Source: DAOUJI01 sp965237875 (GTDB lineage Bacteria > Chloroflexota > Dehalococcoidia > Lucifugimonadales > JAGWBF01). From it: a stretch of 64,000 bases of DNA. Positions 9,565 to 17,192 of this stretch are shown here, piece after piece; position 1 is the stretch's first letter, and each line of letters begins with the position of its first letter. The translations under genes and the position numbers were made by a program. Under the pieces are notes generated by a model. The model saw only the letters and a program-made list of their open reading frames with translations, had not been told where the DNA came from and searched no databases. The DNA lies in the NCBI GenBank assembly GCA_965237875.1, contig CBDEGP010000002.1:62001-126000 (forward strand), read 5' to 3'.

Positions 9565-10440
9565 TTGACGATGGCGGAGAAACTGAGGTTGAACAAAGCT
9601 ATAGAGCTTCTTGAGCAGGGCAAAACCGTTTTCAGCACGGGGACCGTGCCCAGCGGGAATATCGACGACATCACTTTTGTGGCCGACTCCGACTTCGACA
9701 TGATCATCCTGGAGACTGAACACGAGGCGTTCGGCTTCGAGCAGCTCCGGGTGTCTCTCCAGTACCTGTTGAGCAGGAAGAAGATCGCCGAAAAGGGGAA
9801 TCTCCAACCCGACGTGGCGCCTTTCGTGCGCATTCCGCCCAACTCCAGGGAAGCCGCCTCCAACCAATGGGTGATCAAGCAGACCCTTGACACAGGCGTC
9901 TTTGGGCTGGTGGTGCCCCATCTCAACACGCCGGAAGACGCTCTGGCTGTCACAGTGGCCGCCAGATACCCTCAAGTCCCGGGAGTGGCCGACTTCGAGC
10001 CGGAAGGCCAGCGGGGTTGGTGGCTGCGGTTGGCCGCCAGGTACTGGGGTCTCAGCGTCCCCGAGTATTACAACGCGGCGGACCTCTGGCCCTTGGACCC
10101 CGACGGCAACATCCTGCTCATTGGCATAGTGGAGGAAGCCCAGGGAGTAAAGAACATCCGGGACATCTTGAGGAACAAGCAAGGGATAGGGGCCGTCTGG
10201 CCGGGCCCAGGGGACATGTCCACGTCCATGGGGAAGCCGGGACGCCCCAACGACCCCGAGGTGCAGGAGGCGATTATGAACGTTCTGGCCGCCTGCAAAG
10301 AGTTTGAAGTCCCCTGTGCGGTGTCTGCCAGCGCCGCCGAGGTTGAGATGCGGTTGGAGCAGGGGTTTAACATAATATTGGCAGGCATCGAGCGGTCGGC
10401 TCCCGCCCTCGGCCCAGGGAGAGCAGCCGCAGGCCGCTAG
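9565..10440 (+). CDS. HpcH/HpaI-family class II aldolase
   Basis: This is a 291-aa TIM-barrel enzyme of the family that splits 4-hydroxy-2-oxo acids such as 4-hydroxy-2-oxoheptanedioate into pyruvate and an aldehyde with a divalent metal. ILETEHEAFGFEQL carries the family's acidic and His residues, and GPGDMSTSMG matches the substrate/metal loop near the C-terminal part. A strong GGGAGG lies 7 nt before the ATG. It follows gcvPB by 62 bp and may be in the same transcript, although the link to glycine catabolism is unclear. It could also be a citrate-lyase-like or macrophomate-synthase-like paralog; the exact substrate is unknown. Confidence 0.8.
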   Translation: MTMAEKLRLNKAIELLEQGKTVFSTGTVPSGNIDDITFVADSDFDMIILETEHEAFGFEQLRVSLQYLLSRKKIAEKGNLQPDVAPFVRIPPNSREAASNQWVIKQTLDTGVFGLVVPHLNTPEDALAVTVAARYPQVPGVADFEPEGQRGWWLRLAARYWGLSVPEYYNAADLWPLDPDGNILLIGIVEEAQGVKNIRDILRNKQGIGAVWPGPGDMSTSMGKPGRPNDPEVQEAIMNVLAACKEFEVPCAVSASAAEVEMRLEQGFNIILAGIERSAPALGPGRAAAGR

Positions 10441-10441
10441 C

Positions 10442-11638
10442 TCAGGAGCGTGCGGCGATAAGGTCCCGGACGCGGTCCAGGATCCGGTCGGCTACGTCAG
10501 ACTTTGGCATGAGGGGCAGGTCTTCGGCCTTCCCTTCTCCATCTATCAGTACGACCTTGTTGGTGTCCACCGCAAAGCCGCTGCCCTCGGCGGTGATGTC
10601 GTTGGCCACGATCAGGTCCAGGGATTTCCTGGACGCCTTCTCCCTGGCGTTGGCAAGGAGGTCCTGGCTCTCGGCTGCGAATCCGACCTTCACGAAGCTG
10701 CCCTTGGCCTCGCCCAGGATGTCCGGGTTTTTGTGAAGCTCTATGGTCCAGTCTTCGGTCCCCTTCTTGACCTTCTGAGGCGCCGTCTCCACGGGTCGGT
10801 AGTCCGCCACTGCGGCAGCCATGATAAGGGCTTCAGCGTCCGCCACGGCTTGCCCAACGGCGTCCCGCATCTGCAAGGCCGTCTCGACTTTGACGACCTC
10901 CACGCCCGCCGGATCATCCAGGCTGGTGGGCGCCGCCACCAGTGTGACCTGGGCGCCCCTGTCCCGCGCCGCCTCAGCAATGGCGTAGCCCATCTTTCCC
11001 GACGAACGGTTGGTGATTACACGCACCGGGTCGATGGGTTCCTCGGTCCCGCCTGCGCTTACCACCAGCTTGCGTCCGGCCAGGTCTCCGGTCCGCCCCA
11101 GTATCGCCTTGATGTTGCCCATAAGCTCGGGAGTCTCCACGAGGCGGCCGATTCCTGACAGTCCTGAGGCGAGCCTCCCTGCAGCGGGTCCGACGACAAA
11201 GGCTCCTCGTTTCGTGATGGTCGCAATATTCTCCTGGGTGGCGGCGTTCTCGAACATGTGGCCGTCCATTGCGGGCGCCACGAGGACCGGAGCCGCCGTT
11301 GCGAGGATGGTGGCCGTCAGGGGGTCGTCGGCCAGTCCGGCGGCCATCTTGGCGATGAAGTGGGCCGTGGCCGGCGCGACTACAACGATGTCCGCCCTGT
11401 TGGCAAGGGCCACGTGCTCCACGCTGAGCTCCGAGTCGGGGTTGAACATGTCCGTCACCACGGGCCTGTGGGTGAGGCTTCTGCAGGCGAGGGGGGTGAT
11501 GAACTGGGACGCCCCATAACTGAGCATGACGTCTACGGAAGCCCCGGCCTGGACGAGCTTGCTCGCTAGGTCCAGCGCCTTGTAACAGGCGATGCTTCCC
11601 GTTATTCCCAGGACCACGTTCTTGCCTTTCAAGACCAT
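10442..11638 (-). CDS. coaBC: bifunctional phosphopantothenoylcysteine decarboxylase/phosphopantothenate-cysteine ligase
   Basis: Catalyses two consecutive steps of coenzyme A synthesis. The N-terminal flavoprotein CoaC domain (1-180) starts GKNVVLGITGSIACYKA and keeps His75. The C-terminal CoaB domain (about 185-398) contains VSAGGTEEPIDPVRVITNRSSGKMG. Two CoaC residues deviate: the PAMN motif reads PAMD (Asp125) and the ACG flap motif reads LASG (Ser158), exactly at the positions of the E. coli Asn125 and Cys158. The gene ends 1 bp from the convergent aldolase gene and is followed upstream by coaX, so it belongs to a CoA-synthesis pair. Confidence 0.93.
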   Translation of the reverse strand: MVLKGKNVVLGITGSIACYKALDLASKLVQAGASVDVMLSYGASQFITPLACRSLTHRPVVTDMFNPDSELSVEHVALANRADIVVVAPATAHFIAKMAAGLADDPLTATILATAAPVLVAPAMDGHMFENAATQENIATITKRGAFVVGPAAGRLASGLSGIGRLVETPELMGNIKAILGRTGDLAGRKLVVSAGGTEEPIDPVRVITNRSSGKMGYAIAEAARDRGAQVTLVAAPTSLDDPAGVEVVKVETALQMRDAVGQAVADAEALIMAAAVADYRPVETAPQKVKKGTEDWTIELHKNPDILGEAKGSFVKVGFAAESQDLLANAREKASRKSLDLIVANDITAEGSGFAVDTNKVVLIDGEGKAEDLPLMPKSDVADRILDRVRDLIAARS

Positions 11639-11645
11639 TCCGACG

Positions 11646-12434
11646 CTAGCCCTCCCGGCCCGAATCCGGGCCCCTGTTCATGTCATAGATAAGGCGGAGT
11701 CCGATGAGTGTCAGGTCCATGTTTATGGCATCGAAGACATCCGTTTCCCTGGCGATCACTTCGGCCAGACCTCCCGTGGCTATGACACGAGACTCCTGCC
11801 CCAACTCGGCCTTGAACCGGGCCACCATGCCCTCCACAAGCCCTACGTGGCCCCACAACAGTCCCGACTGCAGCGCCATCACGGTGTTTCTCCCGATGGC
11901 GGAAGCCGGAGTTGCAAGGTCCACTCTCCTGAGCTGAGAGGCGCTGAGAAACAAGGCGTCGGCGGCAACGTTGATCCCGGGGGCGATTGCGCCGCCCAGG
12001 TATTCCCCACTCTTTGTAATGGCGTCGAAGACTGTCGCAGTCCCGAAGTCCACCATGACCGCCGGCCCTCCGTAGAGACGGTAAGCTGCGGCGGCGTCCA
12101 CTATGCGGTCGGCCCCCACGTCTCTGGGGCTGTCGTAGAGGATGCGCACTCCCGTTTTAACTCCCGCGGTTACAGTGAGAGGGTCCACGTTGAAATAGAC
12201 CCTGCACATCTCCTCGAAGGTGGGAGTGAGGACAGGCGCCACACTGCAGATGCATGCTCCGTCAACCGCGCTGGCCGCAACGCCCTTCAGAGGAAGGAGA
12301 GCGGAAATCTGGAGTCCATACTCGTCAGTCAGCCGCCTCTGGTCTGTGGCGATGCGCCACGTGGACTTGAGGCGGGGCCCGTCAAAAACACCGAGGGTTA
12401 TGTTGGTGTTGCCGATGTCGATTGTCAGCAGCAT
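11646..12434 (-). CDS. coaX: type III pantothenate kinase
   Basis: Phosphorylates pantothenate in the first committed step of CoA synthesis. The 262-aa ASKHA-fold protein has the phosphate-1 motif MLLTIDIGNTNITLGVFDG, the DFGTATVFDAI motif and GGAIAPGI, all diagnostic of CoaX. It lies 7 bp upstream of coaBC on the same strand and is almost surely in one operon with it. Type III kinases are generally insensitive to CoA feedback. Confidence 0.95.
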   Translation of the reverse strand: MLLTIDIGNTNITLGVFDGPRLKSTWRIATDQRRLTDEYGLQISALLPLKGVAASAVDGACICSVAPVLTPTFEEMCRVYFNVDPLTVTAGVKTGVRILYDSPRDVGADRIVDAAAAYRLYGGPAVMVDFGTATVFDAITKSGEYLGGAIAPGINVAADALFLSASQLRRVDLATPASAIGRNTVMALQSGLLWGHVGLVEGMVARFKAELGQESRVIATGGLAEVIARETDVFDAINMDLTLIGLRLIYDMNRGPDSGREG

Positions 12435-12655
12435 GCGGCTTCCTCTTCAGGCTCCTGTTAGAGTCCCTTCGGCAGGCCTGCGGGCGCCTTGGGCTGGATT
12501 TCGACAAGCTCGACCTGAAGTGTGGACACCGGAGTTCGTTCATGGTCGGCTTGCCGCGCTCCGGACCGGCGGCCCAATGCTCTTTGTCCGATTATACTCC
12601 TACGCCTGTTCCCCAACAACCGGAATAGTCCGAGACGCTGCGAACATAGTATAAC

Positions 12656-12684
12656 TTGCCCATCCTAGGCGGCATGGGTATACT
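12656..12684 (+). promoter_or_regulatory. putative promoter of the 22-residue repeat gene
   Basis: TTGCCC (12656-12661) and TATACT (12679-12684) are spaced by 17 bp. They lie 48 bp before the ATG at 12732, which also has a strong AAAGGAGG ribosome-binding site. The rest of the 12435-12655 gap shows no gene. Confidence 0.4.
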
Positions 12685-12731
12685 GCATACAACCGCATAG
12701 TCATCCGAGCATAGATGAAAAGGAGGCTGCA

Positions 12732-13571
12732 ATGCCGCTAGGGAATATCGGCATCACTCTGAAAAACGCAATAGTAGGAACGGTTAAAGGGGCCGGAGAC
12801 GTCTTGGGACAAACCATAGAGACCACTCATGAGAGCACCGTCAAGGCGCTTCAGGGCGTCAGGGACATAGGGCGAGAAGCGACCGGTCTTGTTACGGATG
12901 CAGTGTCCGGGGCCGTTCAGGGAGCTATAGAGGTCGGCTCCGACGTAGGCTCAGCGGCAAAAGGCGCCGTCATAGGCAGCATAGAAGGCGTGGGAGAAGT
13001 GACGACGGTTACCGCCGCCACCATCAGCTCCACCGTCCGGGCCGCCATCACGGGCGCTCGTGAAGTCGGCGGAGACGTGACCGATGCCGGGCGGGGCGCC
13101 GCGGAAGGCGCCATCACCGCAACCAAGCACATAGGTTTGAGTTTGGAAGACGCGGCAGCCAGCATTGCCCAAGGCGCGATTCAAGGGGCCAACGACGTGG
13201 GAAGCGACCTTGCCGCCACCGCCAAGTCCATTGTTTCAGGCAGCGCCACGGGGGCTCAGGAAGTAGGGGCTGACGTGTTGGGAGCCATAACCGACAGCGC
13301 ACGAGGGCTCGTCAAGGGCGCCTCTGACGTGGGAGGCGACCTGGCAGGTGTGGCTAGAAGCGCCGTGGAAGGCGCCATCGACGCCGCCAAGTCCACCACC
13401 GTCAAGGCCGAAGACGCCGCTTCCGCCGCCGCCTCCGGTGCCGTAGAAGCCGCCGACAATATTGGAGGGGCCGCCGGCAGGACGGTGAGAGACGCCGTTT
13501 CCGGGACCATTGGAGGGGTCGCTGTGGTACTCAAAGCTCCCTTCAATCAGGGCGAGGAGAAGAAGTCCTAG
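12732..13571 (+). CDS. Ala/Gly-rich protein of tandem 22-residue amphipathic repeats
   Basis: The family is not recognised. The 279-aa protein is built from about eleven repeats of exactly 22 residues. The signature G-A-x-(D/E)-(V/I)-G begins at residues 20, 42, 64, 86, 108, 130, 152, 174, 196, 218 and 240, with degenerate versions at 130, 218 and 240. Residues are mainly Ala, Gly, Val, Ser, Asp and Glu; there is no Cys or Trp and no signal peptide, and the tail is charged (GEEKKS). A 22-residue (2 x 11) period is typical of long amphipathic helices of apolipoproteins, perilipins, synuclein or LEA proteins, so membrane, lipid-droplet or granule coating is a reasonable guess (inference). It is flanked by its own promoter and terminator and followed by a membrane protein gene. 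Confidence 0.8.
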   Translation: MPLGNIGITLKNAIVGTVKGAGDVLGQTIETTHESTVKALQGVRDIGREATGLVTDAVSGAVQGAIEVGSDVGSAAKGAVIGSIEGVGEVTTVTAATISSTVRAAITGAREVGGDVTDAGRGAAEGAITATKHIGLSLEDAAASIAQGAIQGANDVGSDLAATAKSIVSGSATGAQEVGADVLGAITDSARGLVKGASDVGGDLAGVARSAVEGAIDAAKSTTVKAEDAASAAASGAVEAADNIGGAAGRTVRDAVSGTIGGVAVVLKAPFNQGEEKKS

Positions 13572-13625
13572 AAACCGGAACGTGTGACTCTTCAGGACGA
13601 CTCTGAAAAGCCAGGAAGATGAAAT

Positions 13626-13664
13626 AAGGCCAGCCGCCGCCGGTTTGCGCAGCTGGCCTTTTTC
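13626..13664 (+). terminator. Rho-independent terminator after the repeat-protein gene
   Basis: A 9-bp perfect stem pairs AAGGCCAGC (13626-13634) with GCTGGCCTT (13652-13660), around a GC-rich 17-nt loop, and is followed by a short T run. It lies 55 bp after the stop. Confidence 0.8.
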
Positions 13665-13777
13665 TTATGGACGCAGTCAGAATTTTTACTCGTTGGGGCT
13701 TTAGCTGACTGCTGACTAACCCTCCGGCTTTGGGTCAGTCGGAGCGGCGCTGAAGGCGTTTGCCGGAAAGGGTGTGG

Positions 13778-14755
13778 ATGAACGCCGTAATCACGGCAAT
13801 CATAGGAATCGTTCACGGAATTCAACGGGCAGGGCAGGTCTTTGGCCAGGGGGTGGAGCAGCTAAAGCGTGAGCTGGCAGCCACCAAGCTGGGCAGGACT
13901 CTGCCTGTGCGCCTTGCGGTCAGGGTGGTCCAGGACTTGGGCGACGACGACGCCACTCACATGGCGGCGTCCGTCAGCTATTACACCATTCTCTCCCTGT
14001 TTCCCCTTGTCTTGGGCTTGACCGCCATCGTTGGAATGGCGGCCGGCTCCCCTGCCAGGCAGGAGCAGGTTATAGAGTTCATTGTGGAGTACCTGCCCGG
14101 CTCGGAAGCCTTTGTTCGAGACAGTGTTCAGGGTGTCGTCAAATTTCGCGCCGTCTCCGGCGTCGCTTCTCTGCTGAGCTTGCTGTGGGCCGGCAGCGCC
14201 GTATTCGGGTCCATCACTCGCGCCGTCAATCGGGCATGGGACGTGCCGAGGGACCCTCCTTTCTACAAGAACAAACCCAGACAGCTGGCTATGGCCGTAG
14301 GGGTTTCTTTACTCTTCTTGCTTTCCGTAAGCATGACCGGCGCTATCCAGTGGGCAGCCTCCATAGAAATCGGCGGTGCCGCTCTGGAAAGCCTGGTGGG
14401 CGGGGCGGTGGTTTCCGTGCTGTTCAGGCTTCCTACATTGTTGGTAAGCCTTGTCATTTTCGCAGTAATCTACAAGATACTGCCCAACGTCGAAACTCGT
14501 TGGCGGCATATATGGCTGGGAGTAGTCGTTGCCGCGGCGCTCTTCGAGGGTGGCAAGGCCCTCTTCTTATGGTACATCGGCAACTTTGCTCAATATGACC
14601 AGGTGTACGGCAACATCACCTCAGTGGTGGTACTCATGGTTTGGGCCTATTTCTCGGCGTTTATTCTCATCCTGGGCGCCGAAATCGCTTCCGAATACGG
14701 CCGCCTGAAGATGGGAATTGCAAGAGGGCAAACCGGTCCTGAACCGCCTAGCTAA
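13778..14755 (+). CDS. YihY/virulence factor BrkB family membrane protein
   Basis: This inner-membrane protein has about six helices; the frame gives 325 aa from the ATG at 13778. That start is preferred over the in-frame TTG at 13760 because GGAAAGGG lies just upstream. Family hallmarks include the segment DDATHMAASVSYYTILSLFPLVLGL, the AVNRAWDV turn and a C-terminal helix pair ending WAYFSAFILILGAEIASEYGR. The molecular role of YihY/BrkB proteins is still unsettled despite the old RNase BN label. It follows the terminator of the repeat-protein gene and probably has its own promoter. Confidence 0.88.
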   Translation: MNAVITAIIGIVHGIQRAGQVFGQGVEQLKRELAATKLGRTLPVRLAVRVVQDLGDDDATHMAASVSYYTILSLFPLVLGLTAIVGMAAGSPARQEQVIEFIVEYLPGSEAFVRDSVQGVVKFRAVSGVASLLSLLWAGSAVFGSITRAVNRAWDVPRDPPFYKNKPRQLAMAVGVSLLFLLSVSMTGAIQWAASIEIGGAALESLVGGAVVSVLFRLPTLLVSLVIFAVIYKILPNVETRWRHIWLGVVVAAALFEGGKALFLWYIGNFAQYDQVYGNITSVVVLMVWAYFSAFILILGAEIASEYGRLKMGIARGQTGPEPPS

Positions 14756-14940
14756 AGTCCGTTGCCCAGTATGAGTCCGTGGGAACTGAACGACCCTGCC
14801 TGAGACCGGAGATGCCGTCGTTTGCGTTCGAGCCGTTCCGGTTGAAACCGCATACGGAGGGCCAGTACAATGGGCAGGCTTCACGCTCCAGGACGGCTAG
14901 GAGCAGAATTCGCTTATCAGCCACTGCCAAGGAGTTTTCA

Positions 14941-16101
14941 GTGACCATTACGAGAACCCCGGAAGAAGCCCAAAGCCAGATAGTCAACATGGTGCGCGAC
15001 TTCGTGCGCAGGGACGTGGAGCCCGTGGCGGCCAAGCATGACGAGGAGGACACCACGCCCTTTGAACTCATAGAGAAGATGAAGGAAATGGGGCTCTTCG
15101 GGATTACCGTGCCCGAGGAGTATGGGGGCATGGGCTTGGACTACACGACCTTCGCAATGATATTCGAAGAGCTTTCCAAAGGTTGGATGAGCATCAGCGG
15201 TGTAATCGGCACTCACCACATCATGAGCTACGTGGTCAACAACTTCGGCACAGAGGAACAGAAACAGCGCTTCTTGCCGTCTATGGCCTCCGGGAAGATG
15301 AGGGGAGGGCTGGCTCTCACGGAACCCAACGCGGGCAGCGACGTCCAGTCCATTCAAACGGTGGCAGTGAAGGATGGCGAGGAGTACGTAATCAACGGCT
15401 CCAAGATGTTCATAACCAACGCCGAGCACGGAGACACCTTTGCCCTGATGACCAAAACCGACCCCAACGCATCGCCCCCGCACAGAGGAATGAGCTGTTT
15501 CATCGTCCATAAAGGCCCAGGGTTCGAGGTGGGGCGCCACCTCAAGAAGCTGGGGTATCGGGGCTTGGACACCTGCGAGATTACCATCAGGGACTTCCGG
15601 GTTCCCGTGGAAAACCTGGTGGGAGGACAAGAAGGCCGAGGCTTCCAGCAGGTGATGAGCGGCCTGGAGACGGGAAGAATCAACATAGCGGCCAGGGCGG
15701 TGGGCGTGGCCACCGCCGCTTTCGAACACGCCATCCGGTACGCCCAGCAGAGGGAGGCGTTCGGAGTCCCCATTGCCCAGCACCAGGCGATACAGCTTAA
15801 GCTGGCGGATATGGCCACCAAGATAGAGGCCGCCCGGCTGCTGACTTACAAGGCCGCCGAAAAGAAGGACCAGGGCGAGAGGGTGGACCTGGAGGCGGGC
15901 ATGGCCAAGCTCTACGCCAGCGAGATATGCTACGAGGTGGCGATGGAGTCCATGCGCATCCACGGAGGCATAGGCTATATCAAAGAGCTTCCCGTGGAAC
16001 GCTTCTACCGCGACGCTCCCCTGATGATAATCGGAGAGGGCACCAACGAAATCCAGCGCCTCGTCATAGCCCGCAACCTGCTCAAACGCTACGCTGCCTA
16101 G
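14941..16101 (+). CDS. acyl-CoA dehydrogenase
   Basis: This FAD-dependent alpha,beta-dehydrogenation enzyme of acyl-CoA catabolism is 386 aa from a GTG with AAGGAG 6 nt upstream. The longer upstream extension (from 14779) is low-complexity and unlike the family, so it was rejected. Signatures are GLFGITVPEEYGGMGLDY near the N-terminus, LTEPNAGSD in the middle domain and IHGGIGYIKELPVERFYRDAPLMIIGEGTNEIQR at the C-terminus. The glutamate of GEGTNEIQ fits the short-chain or glutaryl-like catalytic base position. The natural acyl chain is undetermined. Confidence 0.92.
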   Translation: MTITRTPEEAQSQIVNMVRDFVRRDVEPVAAKHDEEDTTPFELIEKMKEMGLFGITVPEEYGGMGLDYTTFAMIFEELSKGWMSISGVIGTHHIMSYVVNNFGTEEQKQRFLPSMASGKMRGGLALTEPNAGSDVQSIQTVAVKDGEEYVINGSKMFITNAEHGDTFALMTKTDPNASPPHRGMSCFIVHKGPGFEVGRHLKKLGYRGLDTCEITIRDFRVPVENLVGGQEGRGFQQVMSGLETGRINIAARAVGVATAAFEHAIRYAQQREAFGVPIAQHQAIQLKLADMATKIEAARLLTYKAAEKKDQGERVDLEAGMAKLYASEICYEVAMESMRIHGGIGYIKELPVERFYRDAPLMIIGEGTNEIQRLVIARNLLKRYAA

Positions 16102-16153
16102 CTGGGCCTTTCGGAGCCGGGCGTACGTCAGCAGAGTAAATGAAACGTCCTGC

Positions 16154-16462
16154 ATGAAGTCCATTGCCCAAGTTCGCTCTCAGTTGGACAGAGGCGACTT
16201 TGAATTCTCTCGCCACGCCCTCCGTGGTACTATTGAGAGAAACATCAGCGAACAGGAAGTTAGAGAGGTCGGGCGGGAGGCAGTCATCATTGAGGATTAT
16301 CCGGATGACAAGTATTCCCCAAGTTGCTTACTACTAGGTTTTACCCGCACCGGGAGGCCTTTGCATATCCAGGTATCCCTTGAGGCCACTCAACTGCTGA
16401 GAATAATCACGTTGTATGAACCGGACCTTGGGCAATGGAGCAACTACTCCCGGAGGAACTGA
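16154..16462 (+). CDS. DUF4258 domain protein (RelE-like putative toxin)
   Basis: This 102-aa basic protein has the DUF4258 pattern: a helix with SRHALR, then EDYPDDKYSPSCLLLGFTRTGRPLHIQVS, and a terminal TLYEPDLGQW. These proteins are distant relatives of RelE/MqsR mRNA interferases. It ends 1 nt before a YgiT-type zinc-finger gene, the usual antitoxin partner, so a toxin-antitoxin function is inferred. It sits just upstream of a transposon-disrupted locus. Confidence 0.8.
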   Translation: MKSIAQVRSQLDRGDFEFSRHALRGTIERNISEQEVREVGREAVIIEDYPDDKYSPSCLLLGFTRTGRPLHIQVSLEATQLLRIITLYEPDLGQWSNYSRRN

Positions 16463-16463
16463 C

Positions 16464-16697
16464 ATGTCTGACTGCCCGATATGCCGCAGCGATGAGAGCA
16501 GGGAAGAACTGGTTGACGAAGTGTTTCAGGTCGATGGGCGGTACGTCTTAGTCAACGGCATTCCGGCCAAAGTATGCGCCAGGTGCGGCGAGCAAACCTT
16601 CAGCCGCGAAACCGTGGAAAAAGTCCGCCTAATGGTGCGCGTTGAGGCGAAAGCTTCGGAGTCGGTGTCTATGGATGTCTTCAAGTTCGCCTCGTGA
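16464..16697 (+). CDS. YgiT-type zinc finger protein (putative antitoxin)
   Basis: The 77-aa protein starts at 16464, just after GGAGG (16452-16456), rather than at the earlier in-frame codon at 16416, which would overlap the toxin. Four cysteines form CPIC (residues 4-7) and CARC, as in MqsA/YgiT N-terminal zinc domains. There is no full HTH domain, so it resembles the short YgiT-like antitoxins paired with DUF4258 proteins. It is probably translated with the upstream gene and may autoregulate it. Confidence 0.82.
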   Translation: MSDCPICRSDESREELVDEVFQVDGRYVLVNGIPAKVCARCGEQTFSRETVEKVRLMVRVEAKASESVSMDVFKFAS

Positions 16698-16829
16698 ACG
16701 GAATCCGCCGCTCCATATTTCTCGCAATGGCGGTAATCCAGACAACGTTTGACCAAGGCGCCTTCCCGTTCGTCTGGCGGTTTGGCCAATATTTCAGCCG
16801 TCGGCGTCCCTGGACCGGAGTCAGCGGAT

Positions 16830-17174
16830 TTAGAGGAATGCGTTGGGCTCCGTGATCAGTATTGCCAGGAGCGCAGCTACCCAGAACACGAGACTGGCGC
16901 AGATTGAGTAGAAAGTTAGAGCAACCAAGTTTCTCATGGCGCCAGACCTGGGAGGCATCCAGGACAAACCGCGAGGGAACGCCAGTCTGTCCGGCCACCG
17001 CAGCCCTGCCCACACGCCAAGCCAGAAACCCACAAACGGGAGCAAGGAGATGCTGTAGCTTAATTTAATGGTGATTGATTGGATGCCTAACTCCAAGCGC
17101 TCGATCTCTTGAATAATTTCGTCGATTGCAACCCAGTACAGCCCATAACCTAGGACGATTGTCAAGACCAGCGA
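16830..17174 (-). pseudogene. 3' part of a GLRWPD-family membrane protein split by a transposon
   Basis: This is the C-terminal 111 residues, with two hydrophobic segments and the motif FVGFWLGVWAGLRWPDRL shared with the intact relative at 22976-24184. Read on the minus strand, the codons TCG-CTG-GTC of the target duplication join seamlessly to the 5' part at 22077-22800. The apparent start (TTG at 17165) is the internal leucine codon, not a real start. Function of the family is unknown. Confidence 0.85.
17165..17174. repeat. target site duplication, left copy
   Basis: AGACCAGCGA here is identical to 22077-22086, directly outside the terminal inverted repeats of the 4.9 kb transposon. A 10-bp duplication fits IS4-type elements. 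Confidence 0.9.
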
Positions 17175-17192
17175 GGCTTTGATGAAAAACCC

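Noticed and set aside
14779..14940. N-terminal extension of the acyl-CoA dehydrogenase
   Set aside because: No similarity to the family, and a good Shine-Dalgarno sequence sits before the GTG at 14941.
14938..16164. 408-aa minus-strand frame
   Set aside because: Shadow of the acyl-CoA dehydrogenase gene; composition is unlike a real protein.
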